A program made the translations under genes and the position numbers. The notes beneath the pieces are model-generated. The model saw only the letters and a program-made list of their open reading frames with translations, made no database searches and had not been told where the DNA came from. From Burkholderiales bacterium (GTDB lineage Bacteria > Pseudomonadota > Gammaproteobacteria > Burkholderiales > Burkholderiaceae_C): 7,895 bases of DNA. Location: NCBI GenBank assembly GCA_005793295.1, contig SXSX01000009.1:1-7895 (forward strand). Reading direction: 5' to 3'. Below are positions 1 through 5,999 of the stretch, piece by piece. How positions within the stretch are numbered: the stretch's first letter is position 1; each line of letters begins with the position of its first letter.

Positions 1-383
1 ATCCCGGCTGGTGGGAAGGCGGTCCTCAGTTGGACTTGTTTGTCAATGACAAAGCCTTCGCTAGCCTTTCCCCAGAAAACAAGGCGATTATTGAATGTGC
101 TGCCGCTTTCGCGCACACGGAGATGCAAGCCAAGTACGATGCCAAGAACCCGGATGCATTGAAACAACTGGTGGGCGCAAAAACAAAAGTTTTGCCATTC
201 CCCAAGGATGTTCTTGATTTGGCCTTCAAAGAGTCGATGAAACTTTATAAAGAAATTTCGGAGAAGAATGAAAATTGGAAGAAAGTTTATTCTGATTACT
301 CCGCGTTCCGTAAAGATCAAAACTTATGGTTCCGCTTTACTGAAGCGCGTTTTGATTCCTTCATGCAAAGCCAAAAGCTCTAA
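1..383 (+). CDS. dctP: TRAP transporter substrate-binding protein DctP family, C-terminal part (5' end outside window)
   Basis: This is the last 126 residues of a periplasmic solute receptor for a tripartite (TRAP) importer. The reading frame is open from base 3 to the TAA at 381-383, so the apparent TTG start at 30 is an internal leucine and the gene begins before the window. The first visible residues, PGWWEGGPQ, followed by LDLFVND, match the conserved C-terminal-lobe stretch that I associate with the COG4663 branch (FcbT1, TakP and relatives). Known members of that branch bind 2-oxoacids or aromatic carboxylates. The rest is charged and helical (for example YKEISEKNENWKKVYSDYSAFRKDQN), as expected for the closing helices. 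It converges on the dctQ-dctM-nhaD series, whose permeases are of the matching FcbT2/FcbT3-like kind, so it is probably their receptor. The ligand cannot be told from this fragment because most of the binding site is missing. Confidence 0.88.
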   Translation, partial: PGWWEGGPQLDLFVNDKAFASLSPENKAIIECAAAFAHTEMQAKYDAKNPDALKQLVGAKTKVLPFPKDVLDLAFKESMKLYKEISEKNENWKKVYSDYSAFRKDQNLWFRFTEARFDSFMQSQKL

Positions 384-398
384 GCTATTGAAGCAATA

Positions 399-434
399 AA
401 AAAAGCCCCGCAGCGCATGCTGCGGGGCTTTTTT
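399..434. terminator. Bidirectional rho-independent terminator between convergent genes
   Basis: A ten-pair GC-rich stem (GCCCCGCAGC at 405-414 with GCTGCGGGGC at 419-428) closes a four-base GCAT loop. It is flanked by six A's on the left that pair with six T's on the right. The A/T flanks give a U-tract to transcripts from either direction, so one hairpin can end both the plus-strand dctP transcript (stop at 383) and the minus-strand nhaD transcript (stop at 447-449). This is a direct reading of the sequence. No experimental termination data are implied. Confidence 0.95.
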
Positions 435-446
435 GTGGGTTCGGCT

Positions 447-1730
447 TTAATGTAAAAGGTTGTATTCAGCGATATAAAAGACTGCGCCAGCCAGATAGCC
501 TATCAATGCCAGGCCACTGATTTTTTTGACGTACCAAATAAAGTCAATCTTTTCAAGGCCCATTGCGGCAACTCCGGCTGCAGATCCAATGATAAGAATA
601 GAGCCGCCTGTACCTGCGCAATAGGCCAAGAACTCCCATAAGAAACTATCTGGCGGGTATGTTTCTAGGCTGTACATCCCCATTGACGCAGCGACCAATG
701 GAACGTTGTCAACTACTGCACTGACCAGTCCGATAACCATCACGATCACATCTTGACGCCCAATCGTGGTATCAAGCCATTTGGCAATATCAGCCAGTAC
801 ATGGGTGTGCTCTAAGACAGCCACACTGAGCAAAATACCGATAAAAAATACGATGGAGCTCATGTCGATGCGCGTGAGCGCACGGGCCAAGGTCAGGCGT
901 TGTTTGCGCAACTCCTCCTCCTTGCGGTGGACCACATCGCCCACTAACCACAACACACCCAAGCCAAAAAGGATTCCCATAAAGGGTGGTAAGTGGGTCA
1001 AGGTTTTAAATACTGGAACGAGCACCAAAATAGCCAAGCCAGAAAAAAACATCAGGTTGCGCTCAAAACTACTGGTTTCAAACAGCGCATCCGCATCCGA
1101 GCGTTGGGGCGCAATCACTGGGCGGTTTCCAAGAATGAAAGCGGTCACTGTCAAAGGAACCAGCAAGTTGATGAGAGAAGGGATAAACAAACCTTTCATG
1201 ATCTCAAGCGCAGTGATTTGACCGCCAATCCAAAGCATGGTGGTGGTTACGTCTCCAATCGGCGTCCAAGCACCACCTGCGTTGGCTGCTATCACAATAA
1301 TCCCTGCAAAAAATAAACGATCTTCTCTCTGTTCCAGAAGTTTTTTCATCAGAGAGACCATCACAATCGTGGTGGTGAGATTGTCTAAAATTGCACTGAG
1401 AAAAAACGAGACAAAGCCAACCATCCACATCAAGGTGGAGAGCTTTTTGGTTTTGATCTTGGAAGTAATCACTTCAAAACCGTTGTGTGCGTCCACCACC
1501 TCGACAATCGTCATTGCGCCCATTAAGAAAAATACGATTTGCGCGGTAGTCATGAGCGACTCGTTGAGTTGCTCTCCGACTAAATGCGCATCGCTTTGGG
1601 AAAGCGCATACAAGGTCCACAAAAGCCCAGCACCCAACAAAGCTGAGGCGGACTTATTGATGCGAAGTGGGTGCTCGAGTGCAATCGCGGCGTAGACAAG
1701 AACGAAAATAACGATCAGCGCAGTCAGCAT
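447..1730 (-). CDS. nhaD: Na+/H+ antiporter NhaD (ion transporter superfamily)
   Basis: This 427-residue, very hydrophobic inner-membrane protein should exchange cytoplasmic sodium (or lithium) for protons. Hallmarks of the NhaD/ArsB-like ion transporter fold are visible as two related halves. SAILDNLTTT (112-121) and NAGGAWTPIGDVTT (150-163) lie in the first half. SAVVDNVPLVAA (337-348) and GTGGSILIIGSAAG (373-386) lie in the second. The paired DN motifs and the glycine-rich hairpins are the usual ion-site regions. A charged loop around 269-285 separates the halves. The ATG at 1728-1730 has AGGAAG four bases upstream (1735-1740), and this site overlaps the dctM stop codon, so translation follows dctM closely. 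The length is a little under that of the Vibrio proteins I recall, but the protein looks complete. Ion specificity is inferred from the family. A dicarboxylate or arsenite role is possible but less likely given the motif match. Confidence 0.92.
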   Translation of the reverse strand: MLTALIVIFVLVYAAIALEHPLRINKSASALLGAGLLWTLYALSQSDAHLVGEQLNESLMTTAQIVFFLMGAMTIVEVVDAHNGFEVITSKIKTKKLSTLMWMVGFVSFFLSAILDNLTTTIVMVSLMKKLLEQREDRLFFAGIIVIAANAGGAWTPIGDVTTTMLWIGGQITALEIMKGLFIPSLINLLVPLTVTAFILGNRPVIAPQRSDADALFETSSFERNLMFFSGLAILVLVPVFKTLTHLPPFMGILFGLGVLWLVGDVVHRKEEELRKQRLTLARALTRIDMSSIVFFIGILLSVAVLEHTHVLADIAKWLDTTIGRQDVIVMVIGLVSAVVDNVPLVAASMGMYSLETYPPDSFLWEFLAYCAGTGGSILIIGSAAGVAAMGLEKIDFIWYVKKISGLALIGYLAGAVFYIAEYNLLH

Positions 1731-1734
1731 ATTG

Positions 1735-1740
1735 CTTCCT
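1735..1740 (-). promoter_or_regulatory. nhaD ribosome binding site overlapping the dctM stop
   Basis: AGGAAG on the minus strand lies four bases before the nhaD ATG. Its first two bases (1740-1739) are the last two of the dctM TAG stop (1739-1741). A ribosome ending dctM therefore sits on the nhaD start site, which argues for one transcript and coupled synthesis. Confidence 0.75.
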
Positions 1741-3556
1741 ATTTTTTAGCGTCTTTGGATGTGGCTTCTAACAAAGCTTTCATCGGATCGTCATCCTCCT
1801 TGGTGGCGTCTGAAGGTGGAACTGGCAGTCCATCCGTTTGATTGGCACCATCTGCTGGTTTGGTCTGCGCATCATCGCCCGTTTGAATATCGAGTTGCAA
1901 CATGATTTGGTCTGAGCTGAGTGCTGCTTCCTTTTCCATGCCGCCTGTGACCAAGACGGGGAAAGCGATAACGGCAACTACCATAATCAATTGCAAAATA
2001 ATGAAAGCGATAGAGCCTTTGTAAATTTCAATCGTTTTCACCGATGCAATTAACTTTCCTGTCACTCGGTCTTTGTAATCGAATTTTGCGGCAACGCTGC
2101 GCAAGTAAAACAAAGCAAATCCAAACGGTGGTGTAAGGAAGGAGGTTTGCAAGTTCATAGCAATAATGACACCAAACCAAATCATGGCTTGGTCCGGCGT
2201 CATTCCCGGAACCAGACCGGGTAATATTTTTTCCGCGACCGGGGCCAGCAATGGGATCACAATGAATGCAATTTCAAAGAAATCAATAAAGCAGCCAAGG
2301 ATAAAAACCAAAATATTGACGACGACCAAGAATCCCCACGCACCGCCGGGCATCCCGTCAAACAAGTGTTCAACCCAAATATGGCCATCGGCTGCGTTGA
2401 AGGTGAAGCTAAATACGGTCGAGCCGATCAAAATAAACAGAACAAAAGAAGCGAGTATTGCTGTATTTTCCAAGGCCTGTTTTGTTAAGGAAAAACTCAA
2501 GCGCCGCTTTCCAAGAGCCAAAATGATGGCACCCAGCGCGCCCATGGCGCCACCTTCTGTAGGGGTCGCAACGCCTAAGAAAATGGTTCCAAGCACCAAG
2601 AAGATCAAAATCAAGGGCGGCATGAGCACAAAGGTCACCTGCTCGGCTAGACGTGACAAAAGACCCAATCGCGTGACGCGATTGATGATCGCCAGGCTCA
2701 GCCCTGTTAAAGAAGCCAAGGTCATCGACAAAATAACGATCTCATCGCCAGCCGATGGAACGGCTCGCTCTAGCCACTGAGTCATCAAACCGTTGTGGAT
2801 CTGGGCCCACCCAAATCCAACCGCGGTACAAAGCAATACAAGCACGAGAAGTGATCGATGACCCGAGGCCCCGTTGTCTTCTTTGTAAAGCAAGGCCTCT
2901 GGCGGAAGCGCAGGAACCATCTCCGGTTTAAAAATGGCAACCGCCACAATAAAACTGATGTACAGGGCCACCAAAAGCAAACCGGGAATCAAAGCACCGG
3001 AGTACATATCGCCAACCGAGCGGCCTAACTGGTCGGCCAAAACAATCAAAACCAATGAGGGTGGAATCGCTTGGGCCAGGGTGCCTGAGGCGGTGATAGT
3101 TCCCGTTGCAATGGTTCTGCTGTAACCATACCGAAGCATGATGGGCAGTGAAATCAAACCCATCGAAATCACGGCAGCCGCAACCACACCTGTCGTAGCT
3201 GCGAGCAAAGCGCCAACCAAAATCACAGCGATGGCAACCCCTCCGCGAACGGGGCCAAAAACTTGCCCCACCGTTTCGAGCAAGTCTTCGGCCATACCTG
3301 AGCGCTCTAAGATGATGCCCATAAAGGTAAAAAACGGAATGGCAAGCAGGGTGTCTTTTTGCATAATGCCAAAAATACGCAGTGGCAAAGCCTGGAACAT
3401 AGCGGCCGGAAAGATACCCGCCTCAATGCCAATGAATCCAAAGGCCAACCCTGTCGCTGCGAGACCAAAGGCGACGGGAAAACCTGTCAACAAAATAACA
3501 AACAGACCAGCGAACATCAAGGGCACAAATTGTTGTGCTAAAAAAGTGGTTTGCAT
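1739..3556 (-). CDS. dctM: TRAP transporter large permease subunit DctM (FcbT3-like) with extended charged C-terminus
   Basis: This 605-residue protein is the large membrane subunit that carries the transport path of a TRAP importer, probably sodium-coupled. Visible family motifs include GALLAATTGVVAA (115-127), SGTLAQAIPPSL (157-168), the signature GVATPTEGGAMGALGA (328-343) and NLQTSFLTPPFGFALFYLR (468-486). About a dozen hydrophobic segments run from residue 10 to 537. Typical DctM proteins have around 430 residues. The excess here is a hydrophilic insert with an extra helix around 210-270 and a tail after 538. The last 50 residues or so are rich in Asp, Lys, Pro and Ala, look disordered, and should face the cytoplasm or periplasm depending on helix count. 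Long forms are known in the FcbT3/COG4664 branch, so the length alone does not mean a fusion. The ATG directly follows the dctQ TAA with no gap, and GGAG at 3565-3568 is eight bases upstream. Confidence 0.93.
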   Translation of the reverse strand: MQTTFLAQQFVPLMFAGLFVILLTGFPVAFGLAATGLAFGFIGIEAGIFPAAMFQALPLRIFGIMQKDTLLAIPFFTFMGIILERSGMAEDLLETVGQVFGPVRGGVAIAVILVGALLAATTGVVAAAVISMGLISLPIMLRYGYSRTIATGTITASGTLAQAIPPSLVLIVLADQLGRSVGDMYSGALIPGLLLVALYISFIVAVAIFKPEMVPALPPEALLYKEDNGASGHRSLLVLVLLCTAVGFGWAQIHNGLMTQWLERAVPSAGDEIVILSMTLASLTGLSLAIINRVTRLGLLSRLAEQVTFVLMPPLILIFLVLGTIFLGVATPTEGGAMGALGAIILALGKRRLSFSLTKQALENTAILASFVLFILIGSTVFSFTFNAADGHIWVEHLFDGMPGGAWGFLVVVNILVFILGCFIDFFEIAFIVIPLLAPVAEKILPGLVPGMTPDQAMIWFGVIIAMNLQTSFLTPPFGFALFYLRSVAAKFDYKDRVTGKLIASVKTIEIYKGSIAFIILQLIMVVAVIAFPVLVTGGMEKEAALSSDQIMLQLDIQTGDDAQTKPADGANQTDGLPVPPSDATKEDDDPMKALLEATSKDAKK

Positions 3557-4159
3557 TTATTTGGCTCCAGCTAACATTTGCGAGGCTTTTTTCTCAAGCG
3601 CTTCGAGATGTTTTTGTTCATCTGACTTGGCCTCTTCGCCGCTTAAAACATCAGGCCCGAAACCTCTAAGAAACGCAATTCGTTTGATGAGTTCAGAAAA
3701 TGCTTGCGCAAGCAACAATGCAAAGCCCAAAGGAATGAGTCCATAGGCCGGCCAACGTATCAATCCGCCCGCGTTTTGCGACATCTCCCCGCTGACAAAG
3801 GTTTGGTAAAAGAAGGGCCAGCCTAGGGAAATACTGATGATGCAAAACGGAATTAACACGACAATAATTCCTACAACATCAATCCAGTTGCGGGCGCGGT
3901 CTGAAAGCCGAGACGAAATGAAGTCAATGCGTACATGGGAATTTTTTAAAAATCCAAACCCAGCACCTAGCATAAAGACAGCAGCAAAGAGATACCACTG
4001 AATTTCTAACAATCCGTTAGAACTGCTGTTGAAAAATTTTCTAACCAAGGCGTTTCCTGCGCTGATAAGCGTGGTGGCTAATATCAACCACATCGTAAGC
4101 TTGCCAGCCCACGTACTGATTCTGTCAATCCATTGTGAGAGGGATAAAAGTGACGTCAT
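3557..4159 (-). CDS. dctQ: TRAP transporter small permease subunit DctQ (FcbT2-like)
   Basis: This 200-residue protein is the small membrane subunit that pairs with DctM. It has four predicted membrane helices, near residues 22-40, 55-73, 93-113 and 138-158. The stretch EIQWYLFAAVFMLG (52-65), continuing GAGFGFLKNSHVRIDF (65-80), is the most recognisable part of the family. The C-terminal 35 residues are charged and likely form a cytoplasmic helix (EEAKSDEQKHLEALEKKA). The ATG at 4157-4159 was chosen because the N-terminal LLSLSQWIDRISTWAGKL aligns with the usual amphipathic start of this family. However, no good ribosome binding site precedes it. The next in-frame Met (residue 23) would cut into the first helix. 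It is the first gene after the 131-base gap, so a promoter upstream is likely. Its TAA stop abuts the dctM ATG. Confidence 0.92.
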   Translation of the reverse strand: MTSLLSLSQWIDRISTWAGKLTMWLILATTLISAGNALVRKFFNSSSNGLLEIQWYLFAAVFMLGAGFGFLKNSHVRIDFISSRLSDRARNWIDVVGIIVVLIPFCIISISLGWPFFYQTFVSGEMSQNAGGLIRWPAYGLIPLGFALLLAQAFSELIKRIAFLRGFGPDVLSGEEAKSDEQKHLEALEKKASQMLAGAK

Positions 4160-4210
4160 AAGGAGTCCATTGTTTGTTATTTTTTAATGTGCTTGATTGG
4201 TTTGTCTGCA

Positions 4211-4225
4211 CCATTTACACACTGG
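4211..4225. repeat. 15-base direct repeat, copy 1
   Basis: CCATTTACACACTGG here matches CCATTTAGACACTGG at 4287-4301 in 14 of 15 positions, same orientation, 76 bases apart. The second copy covers the last two codons and the stop of crcB. The two copies enclose the AT-rich dyad. Confidence 0.75.
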
Positions 4226-4254
4226 AAGTCTAAGGCCTAAATCTTTAAATTGAC

Positions 4255-4286
4255 GTGAAATTTGTAATTCAATTATGAAATTTCAC
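4255..4286. repeat. Near-perfect AT-rich inverted repeat (operator-like dyad)
   Basis: Outer arms GTGAAATTT (4255-4263) and AAATTTCAC (4278-4286) are exact reverse complements. Inside them TAATT (4265-4269) and AATTA (4271-4275) pair as well, around a single C. Only one base on the left and two on the right interrupt the symmetry. No T-run follows in either direction, so it is a poor intrinsic terminator. A binding site for a dimeric regulator, or a weak RNA hairpin just after the crcB stop codon, both fit. Confidence 0.7.
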
Positions 4287-4301
4287 CCATTTAGACACTG
4301 G
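4287..4301. repeat. 15-base direct repeat, copy 2 (overlaps crcB 3' end)
   Basis: CCATTTAGACACTGG is the partner of the repeat at 4211-4225 (one mismatch). It includes the crcB stop codon at 4291-4293 and abuts the dyad at 4255-4286. One reading is a duplicated crcB tail left by a small insertion or slippage. Another is a pair of regulator half-sites. Confidence 0.75.
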
Positions 4302-4698
4302 TAAAAACCCTCGATCCAAGCCACGAGATGGTACGGATACCTGCAATCGTCATGCCTAATGATCCGAGCAAATGCAATCCCGCTGTCCCTAACGCCAAGG
4401 CATAACGCTGCTGCGCCAGCATGGCAACGACCTCAGCTGAAAAGCTAGAAAACGTCGTCAGCGCACCTAAAAATCCGGTGACCAAAAGCAATCGCCACGT
4501 GGGGTCGAGTTCTGGCATGGCTTGAAAAACAGCCACACACACACCAACCAAATATCCACCAATCAGATTAGCTGCAAGCGTGCCCCAGGGCAGCACCGTT
4601 CCTGAGATAGCGATGGGGTTGAGCCATAAGCCCAACTGCCAACGTGCCAAGGCGCCTGCGCATGCGCCTATACAAATAGCAATGACTTGATAAATCAA
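4291..4698 (-). CDS. crcB: Fluoride ion channel CrcB/FluC
   Basis: This 135-residue inner-membrane protein should export fluoride as a dual-topology dimer. Four hydrophobic helices are visible. The family signatures are all present: GACAGALARW (11-20) in helix 1, GTLAANLIGGYLVG (39-52) with the conserved Asn in helix 2, and GFLGALTTFSSFS (75-87), the central break with the sodium site and the phenylalanine/serine lining. Length is close to the 127 residues of the E. coli protein. The start is TTG at 4696-4698, overlapping the comEA-like stop as TTGA. No other start lies in frame upstream, and the N-terminal MIYQVIAICIGACAGALARW fits the family. There is no obvious ribosome binding site, so translation is probably coupled to the preceding gene. 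No crcB-type fluoride riboswitch can precede it because coding sequence runs right up to it. Confidence 0.93.
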   Translation of the reverse strand: MIYQVIAICIGACAGALARWQLGLWLNPIAISGTVLPWGTLAANLIGGYLVGVCVAVFQAMPELDPTWRLLLVTGFLGALTTFSSFSAEVVAMLAQQRYALALGTAGLHLLGSLGMTIAGIRTISWLGSRVFTSV

Positions 4699-4699
4699 G
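4686..4699 (-). promoter_or_regulatory. Small hairpin over the comEA stop / crcB start junction
   Basis: CTTGATTTATCAAG on the minus strand is a perfect six-base inverted repeat around TT. It contains both the TGA stop of the comEA-like gene and the TTG start of crcB. With such a tight loop, two or more pairs near the top would open, so the stem is weak. It may simply be chance, or it may hold down independent starts at the TTG. Confidence 0.35.
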
Positions 4700-4982
4700 G
4701 TTTTGTGGCGGCGTATGGGGCGCCGTTGACGGTGAGTCCCGCGTTTGAGAGCGCTTCCGCCTTGGTGGGTTTAAAGCCTTTAACACGCTTTAAAAAGTCT
4801 GGCCAATCAGTAAACGGCGCTTGGGTTCTTGCTTTCATGATGCGGGCGGTGCTGCTGGGCCCTAAACCTTTGACGTTATCGAGCTCGGCCTCGGTTGCGA
4901 GGTTGGCTTCGGTACCGGCAAAAATACTTGCACTTAGCAAAGCCAAGCAGGTCGCAATCAAAACAAGGATAGGTTTGCGCAC
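4695..4982 (-). CDS. comEA: Exported helix-hairpin-helix protein, ComEA-like
   Basis: This 95-residue protein has a clear signal peptide (RK, then a hydrophobic run LVLIATCLALLSASIFAG, cleavage near residue 22) and one DNA-binding helix-hairpin-helix unit. NLATEAELDNVKGLGPSSTARI (27-48) and the second half FTDWPDFLKRVKGF (57-70) match the single-domain ComEA family of Gram-negative bacteria. In that family the protein sits in the periplasm and binds incoming double-stranded DNA during natural transformation. The usual opening is close to VNLNTA, and NLATEA here is one step away from it. The GTG start at 4980-4982 has AAGAGAG (4987-4993) four bases upstream, overlapping the hldD stop. The gap to hldD is 9 bases. 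A DNA-uptake role is family inference. The short C-terminal tail after 80 has no recognised feature. Confidence 0.85.
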   Translation of the reverse strand: MRKPILVLIATCLALLSASIFAGTEANLATEAELDNVKGLGPSSTARIMKARTQAPFTDWPDFLKRVKGFKPTKAEALSNAGLTVNGAPYAATKP

Positions 4983-4991
4983 AGGGCTCTC

Positions 4992-5999
4992 TTATGAATT
5001 TTTTGCCAACCAACGGACATATTGGCTCACCCCAGTCTGGACATCAGAAAAGACGTGTTGGCAACCACTCTGGCGCAGTGCGCTCAAATCCGCTTGGGTA
5101 TAGCACTGGTATTTACCGCGCAGGGCATCAGGAAAGGCAATGTAGTCGATCAAACCTTGAGAGGCCAGAGCGCTTAAGGGCAGGGCGTCTTGTCCTTGGT
5201 GAACGCGCATCGTATTGACAACCGCGCTGGCAACATCGTTAAACGCTTGGGCCTGGCCTGAGCCGAGGTTGAAAATTCCACTGACGTTGGGGTGATCGAA
5301 GTACCACAGATTGACGGCGACGACGTCGTCAATGAAAACGAAATCGCGCATCTGTCCGCCTGCGAGGTAACCGCCGTACTCACCAAAGAGTTTGACTTTT
5401 CCCTCGGCCTGGAACTGGTGGAACTGGTGGTAAGCCACGCTGGCCATTCGGCCTTTGTGTTGTTCATGGGGTCCGTACACATTGAAGTACCGAAACCCCA
5501 CCACTTGGGTCTTGGCTTTTTCAAATGCAGCCCCTAACTCTAAGCGTACTTTTTGGTCAAACAGAAGTTTGGAGTAGCCGTACACATTGAGTGGCGCTTC
5601 ATACGCGGGTTCTTCTTTGAAGGTGTCTGAGCCACCGTAGGTTGCGGCAGAAGACGCGTACAAAAGCCGCGAGCCTTGGGCTTGGGCGGCATGAAACAAC
5701 TGTTTGGAAACGCCATAATTATTGGCCATCATGAACTTGCCATTGCTCTCCATGGTGTCGCTGCAAGCGCCTTCATGGAAAACGGCTTCGACCTTGCCAA
5801 ATTGCCGCGCAGAAAAGTCGTCGTAAAAAGTATCTGCGTCAATGTAGTCAGCAATCTTTAAACCGGCTAAGTTTTTAAACTTATCGCCTTGGGTGAGATC
5901 GTCAACGGCCAAAATATCCGTAAAACCTCTTGCATTGAGGCCTTCAATAATTTTGCTGCCGATAAAACCAGCAGCGCCGGTCACTGCGATTCGGGTCAT
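4992..5999 (-). CDS. hldD: ADP-L-glycero-D-manno-heptose-6-epimerase
   Basis: This cytoplasmic enzyme of 335 residues converts ADP-D-glycero-D-manno-heptose to the L-glycero form used for the lipopolysaccharide inner core. It is an extended short-chain dehydrogenase: the nucleotide-binding GAAGFIG lies at 8-14, EGACSDT at 76-82, and the active-site SSAATYG (116-122) and YGYSK (Tyr140, Lys144) fall at the same numbers as in the E. coli enzyme. FRYFNVYGPHEQHKGRMASV (169-188) is also diagnostic. The frame stays open 25 codons upstream, but the ATG at 5997-5999 is clearly the start. It begins MTRIAVTGAAGFIG, has GAGGAG eight bases upstream, and overlaps the rfaE1 stop as ATGA. A 9-base tandem repeat encodes HQFHQF at 191-196. 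Confidence 0.97.
   Translation of the reverse strand: MTRIAVTGAAGFIGSKIIEGLNARGFTDILAVDDLTQGDKFKNLAGLKIADYIDADTFYDDFSARQFGKVEAVFHEGACSDTMESNGKFMMANNYGVSKQLFHAAQAQGSRLLYASSAATYGGSDTFKEEPAYEAPLNVYGYSKLLFDQKVRLELGAAFEKAKTQVVGFRYFNVYGPHEQHKGRMASVAYHQFHQFQAEGKVKLFGEYGGYLAGGQMRDFVFIDDVVAVNLWYFDHPNVSGIFNLGSGQAQAFNDVASAVVNTMRVHQGQDALPLSALASQGLIDYIAFPDALRGKYQCYTQADLSALRQSGCQHVFSDVQTGVSQYVRWLAKNS
5412..5429 (-). repeat. 9-base tandem duplication inside hldD
   Basis: GAACTGGTG occurs twice in a row on the plus strand (CACCAGTTC twice in the coding sense), giving HQF-HQF at residues 191-196 of HldD. The frame is kept. It lies in a surface-like stretch between the conserved RMASV and the KLFGEYGG segments, so a small in-frame length change there would be tolerated. 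Confidence 0.8.

Larger units (their letters stand above)
4160..4290 (-). promoter_or_regulatory. Intergenic region between crcB and dctQ, candidate promoter/operator
   Basis: This 131-base AT-rich gap is the only sizeable non-coding stretch among the minus-strand genes. Reading toward dctQ, TTGAAT (4267-4272) and TTTAAA (4244-4249) are 17 bases apart and resemble a weak sigma-70 promoter (four of six matches each), which would leave a leader of about 78 bases. The -35 candidate lies inside the long dyad at 4255-4286, an arrangement that would suit repressor control. The promoter call is inference from consensus alone. Transcription could also run through from crcB, since no hairpin with a T-run is present. 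Confidence 0.4.

Noticed and set aside
766..1695. Several plus-strand open frames opposite nhaD
   Set aside because: They are shadows of the nhaD codons. Their translations have skewed composition and overlap each other in different frames.
2166..2780. Plus-strand open frame of 204 codons opposite dctM
   Set aside because: It lies wholly antisense to a gene with clear family motifs. The translation is rich in Lys, Pro, Thr and Ile without domain pattern, as expected for the complement of hydrophobic membrane-protein codons.
3138..3746. Plus-strand open frame of 202 codons opposite dctM and dctQ
   Set aside because: It spans the junction of two well-supported minus-strand genes and has no recognisable motif or credible ribosome binding site.
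4255..4286. Intrinsic terminator after crcB
   Set aside because: The inverted repeat is AT-rich and has no T-run on either side, so it does not fit a rho-independent terminator. It is kept as an operator-like dyad.
4160..4290. Riboswitch or small RNA in the gap before dctQ
   Set aside because: Apart from the single dyad I see no multi-helix architecture or known conserved motif, and the region is short and AT-rich.
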